Position numbers and translations under genes: made by a program
Notes under the pieces: generated by a model
The model's input: the letters and a program-made list of their open reading frames with translations, nothing else
Told to the model about the DNA's origin: nothing
The model's database searches: none
Shown here: positions 15,578 through 25,076 of the stretch, one piece after another
Layout of the letters: every line of letters starts with the position of its first letter
Position numbering within the stretch: position 1 is the stretch's first letter
From: CAZIKF01 sp964539825
Lineage (GTDB): Bacteria; Muiribacteriota; UBA6191
NCBI GenBank assembly: GCA_964539825.1
Contig: CAZIKF010000054.1
Span: 1 to 25,076 of the forward strand
Direction of reading: 5' to 3'
DNA length: 25,076 nt

Positions 15578-18500
15578 GCTTAACCCCCTAATTCTGAATC
15601 ATAAAGTCCGGAGACATAATGACGAACGCGATAGATTCTTGAATTAACTTTATTGCTGTGTAGATTCGTTTCCAGTCATCAGTGCTCCCCAGCGAGTCCA
15701 CCTCTGAATGGTAGGTCCGTCCCTTTAGCATATACTCCATCAAAGCCAGTTTCATGTGCACAGGCATGGATTTGCCTATGAGTCTGCTTTCATACCAGGA
15801 TATTAGAGCTTCAGCCCCCCTCATTCTTGCAGTTTTCCCGTTTGAATCTACATCCTCCAAATTCATGCTGCTGAAGTCCAGGTTGCTGTCATTCTCCATG
15901 GCTTCTTCCATACGCTTTAGCGGTTCGGTGAAGTCAATCATCATGTTACCAGTAGCCCAATAACTGAGCGTACTATTGAAGTTGTAGGAGGTAATATTCG
16001 CTGCTGAGTTTTGTTCTTCGACTTCTATAGCTACCTTTTCCCTGCCAAATGCCATATGAAGCAGCAGCCGCATGTATGTGACGAAGTACTGATCTGTTTG
16101 AATCTCCAATTCAGGAGTGACCAGCTTGTTTGATGCCAGAAGTTCGTTAGCAGCGATGTAGTTAGGGCTGAAAAAATTGAAAACACTCGGGGATCTCATA
16201 GGGGCATACCCTATCAGGGCCTCCGGTACGATATACCAATAGACGTCGGCAATCATCTCCCCGTCCTTGCTCTTCCAGCCTGAGCCTGGATCGTTAACCC
16301 CCCAGGGTCTTACATTTAGGGCACGCAGCATTTGCGTGAAGGCAAGCATAGGCTCCTTTATTTTTCCGCCCGTTTCAGTGCCCTGCGAGTAGGCTTCGGG
16401 ATCCAGTAAAATGGCCTTGATCACAGCACCAAGATTACCCCTGGCTCCGTTATCATCATTGGCAAATACAGATGCTACTCTTTTGACATATGCTTGACTC
16501 GGATTCGATGTCACAAAGTGTTGTATCAGGTGCTTACTCACGTGAAAGGGTACATTGGTGTGATAAAAAATCACACTCATTGCCTCATCCAGACCACTGT
16601 TGGTCGTAGTTCCGCTGCCATCTAAAATATCATCAGGGGCGCTAAGATCCACTTGCTGTCCCAGCAAAGTAATCCGACCATCTTCATCTGAGACATCATC
16701 CCCATCTGAATCGTATAAGGGATCCAGCTCATCTTCATGATATTGAGAATGGAAGGTCATTAGCTTGGTGAAATCACCTCTCCGATCCGAAACCCTTTTG
16801 AATATATTTTGAACGGTTGTGCCTTTTTCAGCCTGGGTGATATTCCACCCTGTCATCACCTTGGCAAGTTCTTCGATATCATCCTGGGTATAGACCGGCT
16901 TAAAACCGGTACCCTGGGGAATAGGTCTACCCTCTGAATCCAGAGCATAGAGCCCGAGGGTGAATAACTGGAGAAGCTCCCTTGCGAAGTTTTCATCCGG
17001 CCGAGTTGATTTTAATTTACTCGCCTTTTGATTTGCCACATGGGTTAAATAAACTCCCATTGCCGGGCTCCTGGAAATTTCTCTCAAAAGATCCTGGTAG
17101 TTGCCGAAAGCATTCTTCGCTAAAAGATCATAAAAATGGGCAATGGCTTCACCACGCCTTTCCAAGAGATTTTCCACCGGCGAAACTACAATGAGTTGGC
17201 TTAAGGCGTAGGCCATTCTTTGTCTGAGTTGATCGCTGCCCGACCTGGGTTGATCTGGGTTATTTCCCAAAGCGTTGTCCCACCAGGCAGACATCTGGTA
17301 GCGATGGATGTCAACATCAGCATCAACTTCGTTAAAGATTCCCTCGGGGGCCATATCACCTTTTTCCAATTTGCCCGCAATGGCTATGGTTCGCTCAAGA
17401 TGCGAAAGCCAGTCATCATCATTGCTTGTATATGCTGACTCTGCGCTCAATTGCCCCTCAATCCATGCAGCAGCTCCTTCTGAAGTCTCTACTTCGGCAA
17501 GAAGAGCCACTGTTGGACCAAAACTTGCCATAGTTAGAAGTTTGAATTGATTCGCCTGACTCAGACCTAAAGCTGGATTTGTATCATCCACATCTATCGA
17601 GACCGCGATCCCATCACCGTCCTCGTCTGCTAAGCCATTGGAGCCTGATCCTCCACTAGAGCCTGTTTGGGCATTCTCAACCATGATCGCAAAGGCGGCA
17701 CTGTCGCTAAGAGCCGTGGAATTATCAACCGCCGTCAATGTGAAATTATGAATTCCTTCTATCAGATCAGCCTGGACAATTCTTGATGTACCTGAAGTCG
17801 CAGAAACCCCGAACACACTTGTGCTGCCAAACACTCCAAATTCATTGGTGCTATACAAATAAGTCCAAATAAATGACAGTGAGTTACCGCTGGGACTTAA
17901 ACTTCCTGAGGCATCTAGAGTTATCTCCTTAGATAATTGCCCATCTGAAAGAGTAAATTTTGGGTAGGCGCCAGGATTCGCAAGGGGTGCTAATTGGTTA
18001 CTCTTTGTTAATGTCAAAGTAACACTTGCTGGTGAACTGCTAATATTTCTGATTTGGTCCGTGACAACAACATTAAAGCTGAGCGCGGATGCACTGGAGG
18101 TCACCGGCACTACAATTTCGGATTCACCGTTGGCGAGTTCCCTGAAAATTAAATTTGGACCACTGCCAGACAACCAATTATGCGTGAATACATATTCAAC
18201 CGGATGGTCTCCGCTCAGACCCGTGAGTTCTGTGTTTAATCGAACCGTCAAAAATTCATCTACGAATTGGCCCTGGAAAGAATCCTGGTTCACTACCTGC
18301 AAGCCTCTTGAAATACTCTCTATACTGGCAATTTGAAGAGTTGATCCAAAGTTGGTGTTCTGGCTATCAAGCACTTCAAACGGGATAGCAATCCACTTAT
18401 TCAAGGCGGGCGCCGCGCTGCTGTGGGCACTTATTTGCAGACTGTATTGACCCGGTTGGGGCAGAGTTCCATTGATACTAAATTCATTTCTAGTTGTAAG

Positions 18501-21500
18501 GGCTGTGCTGCCCTGTAGTGAAAGAGATTCAACCAGGGTCTCCAATACACCGTTATTCAAATGAAAAATTCCTGCTGTCAGCTCCACCTGTTCGCTACTC
18601 GAGTTGGGATTTGCGGCAACACCAAATAGTTGAAATGATCCGGTTGATTCAAAAACACTCACCCCGCTACTGGTATCGTAAAATGGATTCTCACGGAAGC
18701 TTGTGTTTGAACGCTCTTGCTTGAAAAATGCGAATAGATTGATTGGCCTCGTGCTCTGTTCCCTGGCCCTGATTTGGACCGGGATAGAATCAGTGTCCAC
18801 AAGCCCATTCTGATCTGTTACTGTAAGGCTGATCCGTGTTTTTGCATCTACAGCCTGGTCTGCCGCCTGCACATTTAATACAGGGGAACTCAGGCTACTG
18901 TCGAGAACGGAAACTTTACTTGAGTCAACAATCCATTGGTAGGTCAGGGGGCCGCCTGCCCTGCCGTACGAAAGGTGTGAGTTGATAGCAATACTCTGTT
19001 TATCAATACTATCGCGCAAGAACAGTTTCTGCAGATTGATCAGGGCCACCGGCGGCAATTGAGCAGGAACTACAGGAATCACTAGTTTTCTCTTATTACT
19101 GAGTCCAGCACTATCACTGGCAACCAGCTTCATGCGAAAGCTCGTCACCTGGTTCACATCAGGTATTTGAATAACGACCCGGGAGGTGCTTAAAGAAGAT
19201 TCACCGCTCAACAATTGAATCCCAGACAGATTGACCCATTGGAATGTCAGTGTCGATGTACCTGCAGACGAAGATGGCGAAGCATCTAGTTCAATGATAT
19301 CTCCAGGTGCATAGACAGCCTTCCTTGGATAGAGTTCTGTGATGATTTGCGGCGGCCGGTTTTTTGGAAGAACTACCAGGTTTATCGAATCCCTTGCACT
19401 GCCGGCGGAGTCGGCAACTTCCAGGGTAAAAGTCAGAACCGTCTTCCAGGGAAAATCCGAAGGATTGAGAGTTAACTGAGCTCTTGGTTCAGTTTTCGAA
19501 CTATTTTGGAAGTCTAAAGGCCCACTCCAGTTAAATTGAGGGGTGCTTGTGCTGTATGAATAGGAACTTGCACCATCCAACTCGATATCCACGTTGGAAT
19601 CTCCCAGTTGAATAACTCTGTCTGGTCCAGCTAACGCAACAGGACGACTGCCTGAAGTTACCTGAATCTCAAGTTCATCCTGGCTGGCCAGCAGTCCCTC
19701 TTTGACGGTCAATGTAACCATATAACTCCCAGGCTCGCTGATAATGAACCTGGGTTCTCTTGCGGTATGGTTGTTACCCTCATCACTGGCAAAATATGAA
19801 ATTGGTTCCCATGAGTAGGTAAGATTTGGATTCTCGTAATCTTCCGGGCTATAGCTAAAGTTGTCGAGTTTTATACCACCTGACTCCAATATTTTCCGAC
19901 GATTTAAAACAACTGAAGAACCCGCATCCGCAGTGGGCGGCTGCACCCCCTTCGCTACGATCCTTATGGACCTTGTAGCATAGTTACTGCCACTCATGCT
20001 CACCTTGATAACTCCGTCAAAAACACCGGGTTCATTAAATGTAAACGTAGAAGAGGCCTGGTCAGGTGAGTTAATACTTACTGAAGGCACCCCTCCAAAA
20101 CTCCAATTGAAGCTAAGTCCCTCTCTGAGACCTGTGTTTGGATCAAAGGAATCTTCCGCTGATAATCGAAGACTTTTCCCCACTCTTACTTGCAGAATTT
20201 CAGGTGCAATGACGACTGGCGGTAGTTCAGATCGGAAAACATAATCAACGAACGCCGACCCATGACGAGAATCAGAAGTGGTAACAATGACCTTGAATCG
20301 TCGAGTTTGAGTGCCGCTAAGGCCTGTCACGGTATGACTGGCTATAGCTGATGTTAGACCCGCCAAAATTGATTCACTATTTCCGACAATCTCAAACCAT
20401 TCAAAGTTTAGAGATGAACTCTGTGGATCGAAACTATCACTTGCGTTGAGCAATACCTCTGCACGGCTGCCTTCATACTCAATTACCCTGGGCCCACCGG
20501 CACTCACAAAAATACGGGTTCTGAGTCCAAAGTCCTTACTAAGCGTTTCATCCATGAGAATGCTGTCTAAGTCCCTGGAATTTAATGCGCGAGCAGCCAG
20601 AGCGAGTATCTCAGAAGCATCCGAACTGTCTACAGCATTCTTGGATAGCAACCTGACCATTGACCCTACATTCCTGGCCTTACCCAATCCCTTTTGCACA
20701 ATGCTGGAAAAGTCTATGCGTATTTCACTATCAGACTCGATTTCTGATTTCAAGGAACTGATTCTTGAAAATAGTTCTTCCGCTGCATAGGTGCTCTCAG
20801 CGCTTGATTCGATTGCTCCGGAAAGAATTTCCGAAACCGTCTCGGTATCGGGTGCATTCTCCACCAATGTATCAATCAGGTTCCCAGAATTTTGTATCTT
20901 GGAAATTGTCAGGTCCAGCTCATTTAAAGCCAGGTTCTGCCCTCCCTGGGTCTTTCTAAGAACCGCATTAGCCTTGCCAAAAATCCTACCCAGGCTTCTG
21001 GCGGCCTCCTTATTTGAGGCCAGATCCCTTACCATTTCTTGCGGATATGAAACGGCCTTGGAGAAAATTTCTAATCCCATTGCAAGATCAGTTTGGGACT
21101 TAATTGCATCCAGATTGGCTGTAAAAGTAGTAACGACTTCCTGAAATCTTGATAGCGCCAGAGCACCGATGCCTTCACTCCCGCTTGTTGCGCTCGCAAG
21201 GGATAGTGAATCCGTAACAACATCCACCACATCCAAGAAAGTGTTGCTGTCTTCCGCTACAGTGAATGCCTGGCTGGCGATTTCCAGCATGCTATCCTGC
21301 TGACTCTTCTCTAACAGGCCCTTTTTTAATGCCTTTTTTCTTTGTGCTAACAACTCGGAAGAGCTTGCGGTGACTTTCTTTAACTGCTCCAAATTGCTGC
21401 GAAAATCAGATAATTCAGAATCAATTGAGGTTCCTGCCAGAATTCGCTTCAACTCTTCTGATTTAAAATAGGCTCTATTCGTCTCAAACACGGACGCAGG

Positions 21501-24500
21501 ATCATTGATTTCCCTGATCTTGTTAGAGATCAATTGCAAGGGAGAACTGGCGGAAGTTGTTGCAGACTGGGCCAATTGGGAAAAATTCTGAACATCAATC
21601 TCGCCCTTTTGAATGATGGTAAAAACCTCTGAGCTGAGACTTAGTAGATTGGGGTCAGATTCACCAAGTTGAATACTCTCCGCAGATACTCCAAGCTTCC
21701 TGGCTACCTCCAAACCGAGCAGGGCTACAGACAGAGTAGAAGTTTCGCTGACCATACTGTCGATAGATTCAGCACTGTTCCTGGCAACTGTATCTCTCAA
21801 GGCTTCGGGAATCAGAGACTTAAATTCCTGACCAGAATTCAGTTCTACGGCAACAACAACATTCTCTGATTGGATCGGATTTGTCCGTAAATACTGCTTC
21901 TCTTCAGAAGAAAATCTGACCTCATATGTAACTGGTAAGAGAATGTCCTGGGAATCAAAGAGACATCGCACCGGCGCAGAAAGCGCTAGATTTAGTTGTT
22001 TGCCAGCGAGAGAAAATGCCTTTGCATATCCAATAACCTCTCCTTCGTCACTGGCATTGGAACATGCAACTTTACTGGAAGTAGCAGAAGACTTAGCTGA
22101 AATGGTCGCAAATTTTTCTGGAGATACTCTCAAAAAGTTAGCAGAAGGTGCTTGCTGCGTCGGGGGAACCAGGGTGGTAGCACCACCGATTACAAGTTGT
22201 GGATCGCCACTGGCACTGGCGGGTGAAATCGTTAGAACAGATTGTTCATTGACTTCGCTTTGGTCAGTAGAAACAACAAAAAACCAAAAAGCCAACCCAG
22301 GATCAAAACTAACTAGTAAGCCTGATGCCTGAGTGGGATTCAGGCTTCGCCAACGACGATCGAAACCCCAAACCTTTTGTATGTTGGCAACTTCATGAGC
22401 AGGATCAATATTTGATTGCTGAAATACATCATTCACTGCATCGAGCGAACTCGACTGATTGAAAGACACCAACGCCCATCCCGTTCGATCTATTGCCAGG
22501 GGACGGCTGTAAAGAGAATTCTCATAGCTCAGGCTGCCTCCATCTGAGCCCATAACAAACCAATATCCATGATTTGGCTTAAAGACTGTAAAACCCTGTT
22601 CAGCAGAGCCCGGTTTATAGGCTGACCACTGCCCATCAAAAGTCCAGATTTTCTTCACTTGCCCAGAGACGTTGGACGTCAAAAACGAACCAACCTCAGA
22701 GTCACTGGAAAGGGGAATTGATACCAGGTTCCAGCCAGCGGGAAGACTTCTTTGAACCCTGACAGCAAAGCTACATTGTTGGAAGATAAGGAATACAACA
22801 AATAGAATCGGAAAATGTTTACTCATAAGTGCTTAAAATCGCTCCAAGGCAAATCGTCTTAATGACGGAAATCTGGACATACCTTCAAAGCTGTCTGCAA
22901 AAGTTCAGTCAGCACTCGCCCAAATCAACTCTCTCCGGGTAAATCTTTGCTCTTCTGAGCAATCTCAAAATTTCAGCGCCCCACCTAAGTATAATTGATA
23001 TTGTGCAAAGGAGGTATCCCTTACAATTATTCTTGTAAGAAGAATAGTCTCCCAGTGAAATTGGACCTATAGGGGCATCACTGAACTGCGCCCAAAAAGT
23101 GACTCAATAGATGTGTACAGAAATGTCGGGAATTCTAAAATTTTTGGACACTCGTTAAATACCCAGCCACTATTAATCTTGAGCCAGGAATCTCTGGCAT
23201 AGACTTAGTCAATTGCCTCCTTCTCACAGAGCTTTAGACGGGTTTTGATACCGTCTGTAATTGCCGCAAACAAGTTTTGAGGGAATCCAGAAGGTAAACT
23301 TGCGCCTACAGTTTCTATCGCCAGGGGGCAAGATTCTACCAATTCTTCCAAAATTTCCTGAAACATCCTCTTTGGAAAGCCTGTTTCAGCTGCTGTTTGT
23401 TTGAAGTGATAAGGTCGAATGGTGTGTAGTCGATAGTGGTTGCTGGTTCCAATCGACATAGCCATTTTGGTTTGATTTCGAGGAATTTCTCGAGCATTTA
23501 GATAACTCTGCACAGACATAACATCGTACAGAGGTGTGAGAGCAAAACCACCACCCGGGGTGAGAAAAATGCTGAAATTCTTACCATGTCCATCGATTGC
23601 AGCAAGTAGCCAGAGCACAACTTGCGACTTCAAAAAGAGCCTTCTTTCCTCCATTGGCTTGTCAGCAGACTTTAAGAGTTCCATGATCTGGACGATGGAG
23701 GGTCCCCCATTGGACTGGTACTTCCTTAGCGAAGGGACTCCAAGCGCCTGGCAGCAGTCTTCCTGAGCCAATCTCAACAGGCGGTGATCAGAGGTCCAAT
23801 GCCGATCAAATCGCTTGACCACCAGGACGTGCTGATCCACGAAGTTTTGAATTTTTGTTTCAGCGGCTTCAATCCCCAGTTCACCAACCAAGGTCATACA
23901 AAGATGTTCGTTTTCCACACTATCTGAAAGATCCAAGCCATCTGGCAATTTGCCTATGGCGGGCTTAAGAATATGGGTGGTGGCAGTTGAGCTTTTTGGA
24001 ATATGCCACTTTTCATCCCAGTTAAGTAGGGCTGACTTAGCCTGAGCCCCAGCGATTGAGATTCTGAACTCACCATCTTCAGAAAGTCCGAGCGGATCAG
24101 TGTATAGATTCCGTATTTTCTCGGCGATTTGCTCATCTGTAATCAATTCCCCATTTACAGCCCCGGGAGGGCCAGGGTGGTCTTCACCGGACATGAATTG
24201 AAGAGCACCCACACAGTCCCTGCCTATCTCCTGGAGCAAATGATATGGATGATCGGAAAGAGCGCTAACACTACGCGCTATCCTCTGCCTGGTTCCCGGA
24301 TCATCCGGTAATAGATTCTCGAATACGGCAAAAACCTCAGGTGAACTCATTGACTCTGGCGTCAGCGGTAGTGATAAAGAAACCGGAAAACAATGTACCC
24401 ATTCAAGCCACTCGACTGCATATTGAAACCGCATTCTTGCCATGTTGAGAAGTTCCAGAGTACCTACCAATCTGCTATTCAAGTAAACCCTCAGAGGTAG

Positions 24501-25076
24501 GTTTGCAAATTTTCTGGCCATTAGAAAATCTCTTCTATACTTTCCTTGGAATGGACTGTGCGCTCTTTAACGCTCAATTCCAGGTTTAAGGCGGATAAAA
24601 TGTCAAAGAGGGTTTGCAGACGAGTACCAGGATTGCCATTTTCCAGGGCCGAAATGGTCGCCTGCCTAAGAGAGACAAGTTCACCCAGCTCTTTTTGAGT
24701 TAGCGCTTGTTTATGACGAAGGCGTGAGAGCTCCTTTCCCAACTGGGTGGAATTTCTAATTACTTGTTTCATGACCTTCGCTCCAAATCTATTCCCAATA
24801 CTTTATAGCGTATCTCAAGTCTATTATACTTTATAGAGTATATGACGGCAATATACCTTAAGACGTAAATGAAGTCCGAAGGAAAAGTCGCGTGTTCAAG
24901 CAACCGAATGACTCTGAAATCAAGGCATGAAAAATCGGGATTGGATCGGGGCAAAATCCCATCATTAAATCAATTTTGAGATTTCGGATTGTGGTCCGGA
25001 ATGACGAAACCCCGCTATAGGAGCGGGGTTTCTAGAGTAGGCCGTATAGGTCTCGAACCTATGACACCTTGATTAA

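Overview
The window looks like chromosomal DNA of a Gram-negative bacterium. It carries an outer-membrane porin-type barrel fragment, several Sec and Tat signal peptides, an RlpA-like periplasmic domain, a DUF1501/DUF1800 secreted pair and a proteobacterial-style hipBA locus. By eye it is moderately AT-rich, with genes on both strands and tight intergenic gaps. I cannot place it to a genus. A marine delta-like lineage (SAR324 or Bdellovibrionota type) or a gammaproteobacterium would fit, but this is a guess from gene content.

Layout. 3-3269 is a phosphorelay block: a rightward Hpt/CheA-type kinase, convergent with a leftward pair of receiver proteins (one single, one double receiver). The kinase reading frame is fused in frame to the end of an outer-membrane porin, which is either a rearrangement or an assembly join. 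3425-6913 is a leftward run with a glutathione transferase, then an aldo/keto reductase tightly coupled to a tandem-duplicated radical SAM/SPASM protein. A divergent control region (about 6914-7206) holds a perfect palindrome and a structured leader. It serves a rightward inositol-monophosphatase/HisN-like phosphatase and a membrane protein with a degenerate class III nucleotide-cyclase domain (7207-9083).

9142-13811 is an envelope-flavoured block of mostly secreted proteins: a Lys/Gly-repeat protein, an RlpA-like double-psi barrel protein, a tandem CDGSH iron-sulfur protein, an unrecognised exported protein and an exported HETGH metalloprotease-like protein. 13955-22826 is an operon of two genes: a 2412-residue exported protein (two GWxLVS modules, a helical middle, about nine PKD/Ig-like modules, a Ca-binding Asp-rich linker and a C-terminal DUF1800), followed 10 nt downstream by a Tat-targeted DUF1501 protein. 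23205-24772 is a full-length hipBA toxin-antitoxin operon with two palindromic operators over its promoter. The window ends in a leftward tRNA gene (probably Lys) and its terminator.

The main candidates for something new are the porin-kinase join, the radical SAM protein with a cluster-less first half, the pseudo-cyclase, the paired degenerate receivers (Glu and Asn in place of the phospho-Asp), and the very large multidomain DUF1800 protein with its DUF1501 partner. No CRISPR array, transposase or integrase was seen.
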